Source: Platanthera guangdongensis (Eukaryota > Streptophyta > Magnoliopsida > Asparagales > Orchidaceae). From it: a DNA stretch of 64,000 nt. A program made the position numbers and the translations under genes. The number at the start of each line of letters is the position of its first letter. Within the stretch, counting starts at the first letter, position 1. Below the pieces are notes generated by a model, which saw only the letters and a program-made list of their open reading frames with translations, did not search any database and was not told the origin of the DNA. Shown piece after piece: positions 1 to 10,529 of the stretch. The DNA is taken from contig CM077162.1 in assembly GCA_039583875.1 (NCBI GenBank), positions 68,941,259-69,005,258 of the forward strand. Direction: 5' to 3'.

Positions 1-6
1 TCTACA

Positions 7-18
7 TGGTATCAGAGC
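7..18 (+). promoter_or_regulatory. COP1 primer binding site
   Basis: TGGTATCAGAGC directly after the CA end of the off-window 5' LTR. It is complementary to the 3' end of initiator-Met tRNA, the usual minus-strand primer of plant Copia elements. Confidence 0.9.
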
Positions 19-847
19 CTGATTGTCCTAGACCTGCTTCCTGCGGCCTCTCATACTCTATCTGCAACCCTTCTTCTAATCATAGCTCTCTGCATCCTGC
101 GGCCTTTCTAGTTTAGCACACAACCTTCCTGGTTTCGTGGTTCCACCCCAACTTCACCCAACCGCTTCTTGTTTTTATAGCCTTGCTCCTCTGATTCGTG
201 GGGTCCACCAGTTTCCAATTTGCCGCGGTCTGCCTCTTCTTTGCCACAAGCTTTGTTCGCTGCGGTTCTGTGTTCTATCTTCCTTCTCGCGAGAACTGTC
301 CGCTGCTCTGGCCGCGTCTGTTTCTTCTCCAGTCCGCGTCTACCTGCAGACACCTATCTTTGGACTCACCTCAGCTCGTGGCTCTCTTCTCGCTTCCGCA
401 ACCCTCTCTCAGGCCGTCGCTCCTCAGGAAGCCTCTTCCTTCAGGTCGCCATAACCTTTCAATTCGCCTTCTCTCCTCAGGCCGCCGCAGCTCCCTCAGG
501 TCGGCGCAGCTCCCTCAGGTCTCCGCCCTTTCTCAGGCCGCAGTACCTTCGCATGCTATTTGCTCCTGGCCGCTAGCCGCTCTTAGCTCCTATCTGATCT
601 CTTCTCCTTGTCGTCAGCACTACTCTATGCGGTATGGTGTGGTTTTTCAGCAGCTCGTCGGGGGTTTGAGTTTGTTTTAGTTGCTCACCGCACTCTTCTC
701 CTAACCGTGGTTTTGTGGTCGCAGTCGTTTCTTTCTCTGGCCGCATTTCTTAGGCCGCCACCACAGCTTATCTCAGTCCGCACCTCAGTCTGCCTTAGTC
801 TTGCTTGTCGTTTGACCGTAAGTGTCTCCCTCTTGCCGCCTTTGAGC
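19..847 (+). other. COP1 pyrimidine-rich untranslated leader
   Basis: An 830-bp strongly CT-biased stretch between the primer binding site and the gag-like segment. It is studded with short repeats around CCGC, CAGGTC and CTCAGG. Several overlapping open frames occur here, but they show no conserved domain and are best explained by low stop-codon density in CT-rich DNA. The mirror-image leaders of COP2 and COP4 have the same character. Confidence 0.6.
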
Positions 848-1860
848 TTGATGCCATCTACTGAAGCGCCTTCTCTTCCAGCTCGTGCGGCTATGCCTTC
901 CTGAGGTCTGTGTGACGAGTTGCGAATCACCACCATTTTTCTTAGTGGGAAGAAGAATTTTATTGAGTGGGTGCACTCTGTCCGCCGGGTTCTTCAGACG
1001 AAAGGTCTTCTGCACCATTTGACTAAGGACATTCCTTATGCACCCACTGATGACCGACTTCGTGATGATGGTCGTGTTCAGACTTGATTCCTCAACTCTC
1101 TGGATCGCGAACCCTACCATATGGCGATGGATCATAAGACGACCAAGGCAATGTATGATGAGCTCCATTTTTTTACTCTGACAAGGACAGTCTTCAACAC
1201 TTGTTTGACATCATCATCGATCTTCAAAACCTTGACTTAGGCAGTGTTGCCGACTCAACCTCCTTTGTTGCACGCTCTAAGACTTTGGTTGAGGCTTGAA
1301 TTCAGCATCAACCTCCTGCTGATTTGGCTACTCTTAAAAGGAAGTTGTTGGTATTGTCATAATGATGACGTCGTTCCACCTCATCTTCACAGTGTTCGGG
1401 CTCAGATACTCTCTTCCTCTACGATTCCCTCATTCTCTTATGTTTGCTCCATGTTATTAAAAGTTACATACTTACACCACCTCCTGACGCTCCCGACCCT
1501 CCCTCACCAGCTCTTCTCCAACACTCTGCTGCCCCCTCCCTCCTCCCTCTACCCGAGCAGGTCGCTCCAGCTCCCGCCGACGGGTTCGTGGCAGCCGACC
1601 AAGGCCTAAGTGTACCTACCGTGGTAAGGATGGACATCTTGAGGCAACTTGCTACCGCAAACATGGTCTTCCTCCTCGTCCTATTGCCTTTGTTGCTGCT
1701 GACACATCTTCTGCCACTCGTGTTGATCTCGATGAAGTGCGCCTCCAGCTCCTGCAACTTTAAGGGTTACTCAACCGCCCGCCTGCCTCCGTTGCCTCCA
1801 TCTCTAATGAAGGTATCGTTTGTATCTCCACTAGTCCACGCTGGAGAGTGGACTTGGGTG
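848..1860 (+). pseudogene. COP1 gag remnant with damaged zinc knuckle
   Basis: Gag packages the element RNA. Here it is a degenerate reading frame starting near 848. A zinc-knuckle-like segment at about 1610-1655 reads CTYRGKDGHLEATC: the second cysteine of the CX2CX4HX4C motif is arginine. Stops and frame changes interrupt the rest. The segment leads straight into the protease region. Confidence 0.6.
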
Positions 1861-2115
1861 CTACTCACTATATCACTTCGCTGAAACCACCTAAGTACTT
1901 GATCTCTCCGCATCCCAAGTTTATCACAGTAGCCAATGGTGACACTGCCCCTTTCTTCGGCTCTGCTGATATACTACTCAACACTTCTATTTCTCTTCGC
2001 TCGATCCTTCATGTCCCGGACTCTCCGTTTAATTTACTTTCTGTTAGCCGCCTCACTGCCGATCTTGATTGCTCTGTCACATTCATCTCTTTTTCTTTTA
2101 TGATGCAGGATTGAG
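1845..2115 (+). pseudogene. COP1 aspartic protease remnant
   Basis: Reading frame 1848-2114 aligns by eye to the Copia protease region. The active-site triad D-S/T-G is changed to DLG (in DLGATHYI, near 1851), so protease activity is expected to be lost. Downstream residues of the usual pattern remain, including ANGDTAPF, ILHVPDSPFNLLSVSRL and CSVTF. A stop at 2112-2114 ends the frame. Confidence 0.75.
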
Positions 2116-2199
2116 AGAAGCAAAGTATCATTGGTAAAGGCCGACTGCACAATAAGCTATACCTTCTTGATGTCTCTCCTACCATTCTCTCCCCTGTCT

Positions 2200-3420
2200 C
2201 CTCTGCAGACTGACATTGGTGTCTTGTGCATGCTCCTCTTCAGGCCCTCAAGAAGGCTCTTCCTGAAATTCATCTTCCCGCATTTAGTTGTAATTCATGT
2301 ATTTTGGAAAAAACAACATCGTTCATCTTTCCCTCCTAATTGTACTCGGAGCGTTGCTCCTTTTGATTTAGCATATTCTGATATTTGGGGTCCGTACAAA
2401 ATGGCTACTCTGTCAGGTTATCGCTATTTTATAACTTTTATTGATGATTATTCTCGTATGACATGGTTATACTTCGTGATCGCTCTGAGCTCACACGTGT
2501 GTTCCAGACTTTTATTCTTAAGACACGCACACAGGTTTCCTGTACATTTAAAACATTTCGAACTGATAATGCTCGAGAATACACCAGCCATGCATTTGGT
2601 AATCTCTGCTCTGAGTTTGTGATCATTCATCAGACTTCGTGTGCTTATACTCCCCAACAGAATGATGTGTCTGGATGCACAAATAGATATTTCTTGAAGT
2701 TGCTCGCTCTCTCATGTTTCAAATGCAGGTTCCCAAAACATATTGGCACTTTGTTGTTTCCACGACATTTTATCTCATCAACCGTCTACCCTCCTCCGTC
2801 CTCAATTATGTCACTCCGTTTAGTCTTATCTTCCCCTCCGCACGGCCATTCCCTCTCACGCCTCGGATATTTGGTTGTACCTATTATGTCCATATGCTTG
2901 GCCCTTCCACTGACAAGTTCGCTCCTTGGACAACCAAACACATGTTCGTTGGTTACTCTCGTACTCAAAAGGGTATGTTTGGTACTCTCCAACCACTCAC
3001 AAGGTGATTGTCTTTGCTGATGTTACTTTTCTGGAAGAACAACCTTATTGCTCTACTACAACCCCCCTCTTTCACCACCGTTATTACCTCGACTTGTCAT
3101 CCCAGTTACGTCTCCTCTCCCGCCACTCCTTCCAAACCAGGTTTCCGGTCCGCAAAAGACACCTCTTATTCGTGTCTATATTCGCCGTCCTCCTACCTCC
3201 GCCACCCCGCCACAGTCTCCTTCAACCTCTGGCACCGTGCGGCCTGTTGATCCGCCTCCTGCATCCACGGCTCATCCTATGACGAATTATGTATGCTTAC
3301 ATCGTCTATCCTCAACACTTCAACACTTTGATACTTCATTTCCTCCATCTCTGTACCTAACTCTATGCAGAAGGCTCTCCAACATTCGGGTTGGCGAGCG
3401 GCCATGGAAGAAGAAATGAC
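2200..3420 (+). pseudogene. COP1 integrase remnant
   Basis: Integrase joins the element DNA to the host chromosome. The catalytic core is visible as FITFIDDYSRMTWLY near 2430-2475, then in another frame FRTDNAREYT near 2555-2585 and CAYTPQQNDVSGCTN near 2640-2690. The expected glutamate of the D,D,E triad (normally NGVAERKN) falls in the changed segment NDVSGCTN and is lost. The C-terminal part (LINRLPSSV, FGCTYYVH, FVGYSRTQKG) follows in the 2714-3007 frame. At least two frameshifts are present. Confidence 0.8.
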
Positions 3421-4110
3421 TATCCTGTAGGCTAATCACACATGGGATCTGCTTTCTCTTCCTCAAGGGCAGAGTTGTGTTGGATGTAAATAAGTCTTCG
3501 TGATCAAACATGCTCTTGATGGGATGATTGACCGTCTCAAGGCCCGTCTTGTGGCACGTGGGTTTACTCAACAACAAGACCTCAATTATGAGGAAACTTT
3601 CTCAACGGTGGCCAAGCTCAACACGATTTGTGTCCTACTCTCCTTGGTTGTACATCGACAATGACCCTTACATACACTGGATATCAAAAATATTTTTCTC
3701 AATGGCAGGCTACAAGAAACTATCTACATGCAACAACCTCCCGGGTTTGAGACCACGGGGAAGTCCCGAGTCTGTCACCTTAAGAAGCCAATTTATGGTG
3801 TCAAACAATCTCTTCAGACATGGTTTGACAAATTCAGTAGGGTTGTCCGTGAAGTTGGATTTACTCGGAGCTCGACAGATTTCTCTCTATTTACCCGTCA
3901 TCAAACAATATGCATTGTTCTCCTCTTAGTTTATGTCGATGACATCCTGATCACGGGAAATGATTCAGAGGGAATAAAAATGATTAAGTAACACCTGAAT
4001 TCTGTTTTTCAAACAAAAGATTTGGGGAATTTTCGATACTCCTTCGCCTAGAGATCGCAAGACGTCCGAATGACCATGTCTTATCTCAACGAAAGTACTG
4101 TCTCAACCTT
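3420..4110 (+). pseudogene. COP1 reverse transcriptase remnant
   Basis: Copia reverse transcriptase motifs appear in order: [19 protein letters not shown] (3516-3572), NYEETFSTVAKLN, LDIKNIFLNG, YMQQPPGFETTGKS (3725-3770), IYGVKQS, and the catalytic LVYVDDILITGND near 3928-3965. The YVDD box is intact, but in-frame stops and frameshifts elsewhere (for example after MIK near 3989) make this a pseudogene. Confidence 0.85.
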
Positions 4111-4154
4111 TTCAGGATGTTGGCTACTCTAAATGCAAGCCGATTAATACTTAT

Positions 4155-4860
4155 ATGAGTGTCAATCACAAGTTTTGTGTTCATGCCTCTGACACCGATC
4201 TTCTTCTTCCAAATCCCGAATACTATCGACGTCTTGTTGGAAAATTGATTTATCTTATAGTTACAAGACCAGACATCTTTTTTGTTGTTGCGGTTGTCAG
4301 TCGATTTATGCATTCTCCTCGGATGTCTCACCTAAAGGTTGTCGAACGCATCCTAAGATATTTGAAAACAACCCCAGATCAAGGGCTGGTATACAAAACC
4401 TCTTCCTCCTCTACTCCAACATTGGTTAAGTATTCAGATACTGATTATGTTAGCTCCCTGGATGATCGACGTTCTACCAACGGATTTTGTACTTACTTTG
4501 GAGGTGACCTTATTACCTGACACAGGAAGACACAATTTGTGGCTGCTCCTTCGGCCGAAGCCGAGTACCATTCAATGGCCTCTGCTGTATCTGAGCTCAC
4601 ATGGCTTGAAAGTTTCCTAGGTGATCTAAGTGTCAAACTTTCCTCACAAGTTACTTTACTTTGTGATAGTCAAGCGGCTATACATAACTAAGAATCATGT
4701 TTTCCATGAACGAACGAAACACATTAAGTCGAATGTCACTTCATTCGGGAGAAAATTCAAATGAAGAAGCTAGAGTTGAAACATGTTCCGGCTACTGACC
4801 AAGTTGTTGATCTCCTCACGAAGGCCCTACCTCGGGTTCAATTCATCAGTTCTTGTCCAA
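4155..4860 (+). pseudogene. COP1 RNase H remnant
   Basis: Frame 4155-4520 carries YYRRLVGKLIYLIVTRPDI, VVSRFMHSPRMSH, ERILRYLKTTPDQGLVY and SLDDRRSTNGFCTYFGGDLIT, the conserved connection and RNase H region of Copia elements. A stop interrupts it at 4518, and the remaining RNase H part (CDSQAAIHN and following, to about 4850) is shifted and stopped. It ends just before the polypurine tract. Confidence 0.85.
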
Positions 4861-4901
4861 GCTAGGTGCTTACGACTTGTACGCTAAAGCATGCGGGGGA
4901 G

Positions 4902-5085
4902 TGTTAGAAGAAAATCTTGTAAAGGCTCAAGGCCTTCTTCCTCCTCATGTTTTCGTCTCACATCTTCAGTGAGGATTTTTCTCTCTTTTTCCTTATATAT
5001 AAGTGTACACATGCTTGTATTTAAATATATGAAAAGGATTAATAAAGTTTTTCAGACCTTTCCCAATATTCTGAGCGTTTTGCTA
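4902..5085 (+). repeat. COP1 3' LTR
   Basis: Begins TGTTAG directly after the polypurine tract GCGGGGGAG (4893-4901). It includes a TATA-like TATATATAAG near 4996-5005. The end is placed only approximately, near TTTCCCA around 5070, because no 5' LTR is available for comparison. Confidence 0.6.
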
Positions 5086-5089
5086 GAGG

Positions 5090-6560
5090 CTCAAATCACA
5101 TTTTGAGTCGACTTCGAGCCAGCCCTGAATTGCCCAAAATATGATTCGAATCAGCTCAAATTGATTAAAATATTATGTAATTATTAATATATTATTATTA
5201 TTTTAAAATTAAAAACACTAAAATTTAAACCTAAAGAAACAGAATAAAGTTTTTAAGTGTTTCAATTGCTAAATTTAGAGATTGCCCAATTCAATTTCGA
5301 GTTAACTAGGACAAAAGAGAAAAAATGCTCAATTTCGAGCCAGCTCGAAATCGAGCCATTTCAAGTCAAGCCGGCTTCGTCTTGAAATTGATTTTGAGTC
5401 GAGTTCGACAATTTTTTTTGTCTTCATGTCAATCCTAAATCGCTCGAAATGGACTCGGTATCAACCCTAAAGCTCATATTGAGATAGGCGAAAGCAAAAA
5501 AGCGAAGCAAGCTATTAAAAGACAGTGAATATCCCGTAGAAAAGACGATATACATTATGGTTGGATCATGGAACTCCCTCTGTTCAACATTTTCTTTTTT
5601 TTAGGATGTAAAGAGTCAGAGCCGCTAGGTTATGCAAGCACACACTCATTGGTATTAGTCAATGCACATGCTTTGCTTGGTTCAACATTGTCGACCCCCA
5701 AAAGATGATTTAGCGCTGCACATCTCGACCTCTTCGTGCAGAAAGAAAGACCCCGGTCTTATCTAATCTCCTTTTCCCTACTTAAACACCTACTCTTCCC
5801 CAAGACATGAAAAGATATTACAACAAGGCAACAATGGTGCATATACTGAGAATGGACCCCAAGACGGGGAGAGGCCGTGTTGACACTTGGTACGACCTAT
5901 GAAAAGGTATCGTCTGGGATGAACTTACATGCGATCTTTGAAAAGAGTGCTTATGCGTGCTATGAAAAAAAGGAAAGGAGTCATTCGTAGCGAGTTCTAA
6001 TAGGATACTCTTAGCCGCGAGTTTCATTCCTGATCTGGCTTCCTTGCAGGAAAGTATTTTTTGGTACTCGAGTGAATCCTCATTTAGGTCTATTAGTCGA
6101 GTTAAAAAAGTGCCCAATGATTTTGACAAGTTCCCGGTCTTCCAAGGAGAATGTAAACAATCTATTTTCTCTTTTAATTAACAAACTCATCCTTGACACA
6201 ATACATAGATTATGGATGCCTCTCCTGCTAGCTCTAACTCTTTGGGCAAGTACTCTTACAATGAGATAAATTGCAGAGTCCTACTTTATCGTCGTCCTGA
6301 CATGACACTTTAGTTTGAAGGTAGGAAACTTTCTTTCAAGCTTCAAAGAGTCAGCGCGGTAATTAGTCTAGTTAGACTAACTTTCCGCTCTTCCCAGCTT
6401 TTCACTTGTGAAACCCCGCAGCTAACCTGTAAATGAAGTTGGCTACTGAAGGAATTACTTCAGTGATGGCTACTTCTGAAAATTAAAGATAGGTGGAAGG
6501 CTCAGACTTTGAGTTTGATTCCAATGATGTCCAATCAGACTCAGTAGACTTGTATGCTCC
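5090..6560. other. Unassigned stretch without a supported gene
   Basis: 5090-5480 is AT-rich with repeated TCGAG/CTCGA words (for example near 5110 and 5335-5405), as in decayed MITEs, but I cannot place ends. 5490-6560 is less AT-rich and contains a 103-codon minus-strand frame at 5818-6129 that I do not recognise. Its even base composition and lack of TE motifs would fit a captured or organelle-derived fragment, but that is a guess. Confidence 0.4.
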
Positions 6561-6992
6561 TCAGATTTTCTTAACTCTTCCAAGCTCACTTCATTGTCTT
6601 TTTCTTCATTATAAAGTTGATAAAAATATATTTTTCATCATTCATTAATAATCACATAATCCGTCAAAACTATATTTGTTTCATCTTTCAAGCATTTAAC
6701 TTGACTTAAATCTCTTATATTCTTCTCTCCAGCACGAGTAATTTTATATATATCAAGCTCTCCATCTTTGGTATCTGGTCGCTTGTAAAATTCTTCACAA
6801 GCTTGACTTCGTGCTTTACATACAATTTTTTAAACATCTTTCTTGACGACTTTATATTTGGCCAAATTTTCATCATTCATACAATCATAGAGTACTTTAT
6901 AGCTAGTCCTCTGTGTCGTCACTTTATCTTATACTTCCTCTTTTCACCACGAAGATTTTTTATGTGGGGGCGCATAACCTTTTGACTTTCTA
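6560..6992 (-). pseudogene. LINE1 part 2: middle region of an RTE-type LINE ORF
   Basis: Read on the minus strand, this segment carries the stretch between endonuclease and reverse transcriptase of plant RTE LINEs. Recognisable words, through frameshifts, include SKGYAPPHK, YDCMNDENLAKYK, KARSQACEEFYK and FYQLYNEEKDNEVSLEE. It directly continues the endonuclease fragment at 11997-12960, and the join is where COP2 inserted. The fragment ends near 6560 before the reverse transcriptase begins. Confidence 0.75.
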
Positions 6993-6997
6993 ATTAC
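6993..6997. repeat. Target site duplication of COP2, left copy (ATTAC)
   Basis: ATTAC just left of the TGTAGAAAGG end of COP2, matched by ATTAC at 11992-11996 on the other side. Five bases is the normal duplication length for LTR retrotransposons. Confidence 0.9.
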
Positions 6998-7174
6998 TGT
7001 AGAAAGGAATGGGCAAACCTTGCATATACTTCTTCATGTGTAAAATACAAGAGAGAATACAAATATATAGGAGAAGAGAAGGAGAACAATCCTATACAAG
7101 AGATGTGAGACTAAAGGAGAAGGAAATGGGCCTATAATTGGGCCATTACAACAATCTTTCCTATGTCATCTAAC
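6998..7174 (-). repeat. COP2 3' LTR
   Basis: 177-bp LTR beginning TGTAGAAAGG on the plus strand and nearly identical to 11604-11991 once the MITE there is removed. On the minus strand it is preceded by the polypurine tract GCGGGAGAG (complement of 7176-7184). Confidence 0.9.
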
Positions 7175-7230
7175 GCTCTCCCGCAAGCTGCCGCGTACAA
7201 ATCGTAGGCACCAAGCTTGGACAAGAACTG

Positions 7231-8028
7231 TTAATACAACTTGCGAGGTAAAGCCTTGGTGAGGACGTCAGCAACTTGCCCAGATGCAGGAACATGTTCA
7301 AGCTTCAGCTCCTTTGATTGGACCTTCTCACGAACGAAGTGACAATCAACCTCAATATGTTTAGTCCGCTCATGGAACACCGGATTCTTTGCAACGCGTA
7401 TTGCAGCTTGACTATCACAAAACAGAGTTGGAGGTGAGGGCAATTTAACTCCCAAATCTCCTAGGAGACTTCCAAGTCAAGTTAGTTCAGAAGTAACAGT
7501 CGCCATTGCACGGTACCCAGACTCAGCAAACGAGCGAGCAACAACTGTCTGCTTGTTACACCGCCATGTGATAAGATTTCCTCCAAAGTAAGTGCAGAAC
7601 CCAGTTGTAGACCGTCGATCATCCAACGAGCCCGCGTAATCCGCATCTGAGTATGCAATAAGAGAAAGAGAAGAGGATGGCTTGTACACAAGTCCTTGCC
7701 CAGGAGAAGTCTTCAGGTACCTGAGAATGTGCTCCACAGCCTGGAGGTGAAAGACCCGTGGGGTATGCATAAACCGACTTACCACACCAACCGCAAATGA
7801 TATATCTGGTCTTGTGACGGTTAGGTAGATCAATTTACCCACAAGACGGCGATAGTATTCTGAATTTGGAAGTAGAGAGTCCTCAGATCCCTGAGCACAC
7901 AACATGTGGTTGACTTCCATCGAGGTATCCACAGGTTTACACCCCGAGAGGCCGACATCTTGCAGAAGGTCAACGCAATACTTACGCTGAGATAAGATTA
8001 GGACATCAGGTCGTCGAGCTACCTCCAC
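7231..8028 (-). pseudogene. COP2 RNase H
   Basis: Minus-strand frames 7477-8028 and 7231-7455 hold the RNase H region: YYRRLVGKLIYLTVTRPDIS, VVSRFMHTPRVFH, ILRYLKTSPGQGLVY, SDADYAGSLDDRRSTTGFC, then [18 protein letters not shown] and [18 protein letters not shown]. The two frames are separated by a frame change near 7460-7480. Sequence conservation is good, implying a more recent decay than COP1. Confidence 0.88.
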
Positions 8029-8787
8029 GCCAAGAAAGTATCGAAAATTTCTCAGGTCTTTGATTCGGAAGATAGTTTAAATGTTGCTTAACATGTTGTA
8101 TCTCAATTGAGTCATCACCAGTGATCAGAATATCTTCTACATAAACCAGAAGTATTATGGTCCCAGTTGACTGGTGACGAGTGAAGAAAGAGGAATCTGC
8201 AGAGCTCTGTTTGAAGCCCACCTCACGAACGGCCTTGCTGAATTTCCCAAATCATGCTCGGGGAGACTGTTTGAGACCATAGATAGATTTGTGAAGTAAG
8301 CATATACGAGACTCCCTCATGGTCTGAAACTCGGGCGGTTGATGCATGTAAACGATCTCAAGAAGATCGTCATTCAAGAAAGCATTCTTGACATCAAGCT
8401 GATGAAGAGTCCATCGGCGGTGAACAACTAAGGAGAGCAGTACCCGAACGGAATTCAATTTTGCAACTGGAGAAAATGTTTCCTCATAATCAAGGCCATA
8501 CTGTTGGGTAAAGCCTCGAGCTACCAGCCGAGCCTTTAAGCGATCCACCGTCCCATCCGCAGCATGTTTGATAGTAAAGATCTACTTGCAGCTAACACAA
8601 CTGTGACCAGAAGGAAGAGATACAAGATCCCAGGTGTGATTACCCCATAAAGCATGCATTTCTTCGTCCATGGCGGCACGCCTCCATGGATGCTGGAGGG
8701 CTTCCTGCACAGAGTTAGGTATAGAGATAGAGGAGAGAGAGAGAGAGCAAAGTTAAGAAGGGGTGGAGAGCCGATGTAGAGAGACAT
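8006..8787 (-). pseudogene. COP2 reverse transcriptase, YVDD changed to YVED
   Basis: Minus-strand frames 8536-8787, 8252-8548 and 8006-8221 together give the Copia [62 protein letters not shown], then LVYVEDILITGDD. The catalytic YVDD box reads YVED, replacing a metal-binding aspartate, and frameshifts separate the pieces. Both changes predict loss of polymerase function. Confidence 0.88.
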
Positions 8788-9691
8788 AATTGGCTATTGG
8801 ATGTGCTGTTGAGGAGATTGTCGGATCAACAGGCCGCGAGAGCACACCAGTAGGGGGAAGCTGCTGTAGGGCATTTGGACGTGGAGGACGACGAGCGTAA
8901 ACTTGTATGATAGAAGGTTTGGAAGGAACTGGTGGTGGTGTGGGAATCAGAAGCAGAGGAGTAGGGAGAAGTGGTGGAAGTCGAGACGTCACAGGTATGA
9001 TGGGCCGCGGTAGCGGAGGAGGAAGAAAGGGATCAGAAGGACTGGTGTGATATGGTTGGTCTTCATGAAAGGAGACATCAGCAGACACAACCACCTTACC
9101 AGTGGTAGGAGAAAAACAGACACACCCCTTCTGAGTGCGTGAGTACCCAACAAACATAGCTTTGGTAGCACGAGGGGCTAGCTTGTCATTGGAAGGATCA
9201 AGGTGGTGGACATAACAGGAACACTCAAACACACGAGGTGAGAGAGAGAAGAGAGTTATGGGTGGGTAAAGGAGAGTAATGAGCGCCACAAAGTTGAGGA
9301 TAGACGAAGACATGCGATTGATGAGATGACAAACAGTAGAGACAGCAAAGTTCCAGTAGAGGGGAGGAACCTGCATTTGAATCATGAGAGATCCAGCCAC
9401 ATCAAGGAGGTGACGATTTTTTCGTTCCGCTACGCCATTCTGTTGAGCTGTATAAGCACACGAAGTCTGATATATAATACCGAACTCAGCACACAGGTTG
9501 GAGAAGGTAAGACCAGTATATTCTCGAGCATTGTCCGTACGAAATGTTTTGACACAAGTAGAAAACTGAGTGCGCGTTTCCGTAAGAAACGCACGGAACG
9601 TAGTTGTGAGTTCGGTACGATCACGAAGTAAATACAACCAGGTAACCCGCGAGTAATCATCTATAAAGGTAACAAAGTACCGATTTCCCAA
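8753..9691 (-). pseudogene. COP2 integrase core
   Basis: A 312-codon minus-strand frame with FVTFIDDYSRVTWLY, FRTDNAREYTG and NGVAERKNRHLLD, so all three acidic residues of the D,D,E triad are present. The C-terminal stretch has LINRMSSS, FVGYSRTQKG and a proline-rich linker toward the RT. The N-terminal zinc-binding part lies in a broken frame near 9733-9972. This is the longest intact piece of COP2. Confidence 0.9.
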
Positions 9692-9958
9692 GGCACTAGG
9701 GACCTTATAGGGCCCCCAGATATCAGAATGTACTAGGGATAAAGGAAAATTGCTCTGAGTACATGAAGGAGAAAAGGAGACACGGTATTGTTTACCGAAG
9801 ATACAAGATTCACAAAAGAACTCTTGTAGAGAGACAACATGAAGAGCTTTCTTGAGAATTGGGAGAGGGGCATGCCCAAGACGACGATGTCAATCAATGG
9901 TGGAGACAGAGGTGAGAGCAGTGGGAGGAACGTCGAGAAGATATAGTCCATTAGACAG

Positions 9959-10528
9959 TCACCCTCTACCAAGTATAGTCTGCGTCAGTCGATCCTGCAC
10001 CACAAAGGAAGAGCGTGAGAAAGTAACACAACAATCAAGATCTTGCGTAAGACGGCTAACAAAAAGAAAGTTAAAAGGATAGCCCAGAACATGAAAAACT
10101 GAGGATAAGGAAAAAGGAGTAAGAGACAGATTAGCAGCGCCAGAAATCAGGAACGTGTCACCATTGGCCACAGTGATGTGCTTGGGGTAATCATTATCTA
10201 AATATTTGGGCGGCTGCTGCAAAGAGAGATGGTGTGTAGCACCTGAGTCCACAATCCAGTGAGAACTGTGTGAGAGACACGATATACCTTGTTTGAAGAT
10301 CGAGGCGACGGAGCCAGAGGAGCGACTAACCACCCCTTGAAGCTGATGTAGTTGAGTACGCAACGCAGCAACCCCATCAGCAGTGATCGAGTCGGATGCC
10401 ATAAACCTGATCGGCAGCGAGGCACGAAAACCGGGTGGCAAGAAGGCAGCGGTTAGGCAGACAGAGCCAGCGACTAGAACGGAGGAAACACTGAGAACAG
10501 CGAGAACAGGCCGCAGCGTCAAGAACAA
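9959..10528 (-). pseudogene. COP2 protease region
   Basis: A 189-codon minus-strand frame. Its last two thirds match the Copia protease: HWIVDSGATHHLS with an intact D-S-G active site, then ITVANGDTFLISGA, FHVLGYPFNFLFVSRL and CCVTFSRSSF. The N-terminal third (MASDSITADGVAALRTQLHQ) resembles the tail of a gag protein, so most of gag appears to be missing or replaced by the leader. Confidence 0.8.
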
Positions 10529-10529
10529 G

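Larger units (their letters stand above)
1..5090 (+). mobile_element. COP1: decayed Ty1/Copia LTR retrotransposon, 5' LTR off window
   Basis: The window opens at the last bases of a 5' LTR (TCTACA), followed at 7-18 by a primer binding site, TGGTATCAGAGC, matching the initiator-Met tRNA type used by Copia elements. Copia domain order follows on the plus strand: gag, zinc knuckle, protease, integrase, reverse transcriptase, RNase H, then a purine tract at 4889-4901 and a 3' LTR starting TGTTAG at 4902. All coding segments are broken by stops and frameshifts, so the copy cannot move by itself. RNase H and integrase segments closely resemble those of COP2, so the two are probably one family. The 3' LTR end near 5070-5090 is uncertain because the 5' LTR is missing for comparison. 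Confidence 0.9.

Noticed and set aside
198..904. Several overlapping plus- and minus-strand open frames at the start of the window
   Set aside because: They lie in the CT-rich leader of COP1, have no domain, and overlap in all frames, as expected from low stop-codon density.
5818..6129. 103-codon minus-strand frame as a gene
   Set aside because: No recognised domain, no neighbouring exon structure; listed only as part of an unassigned stretch.
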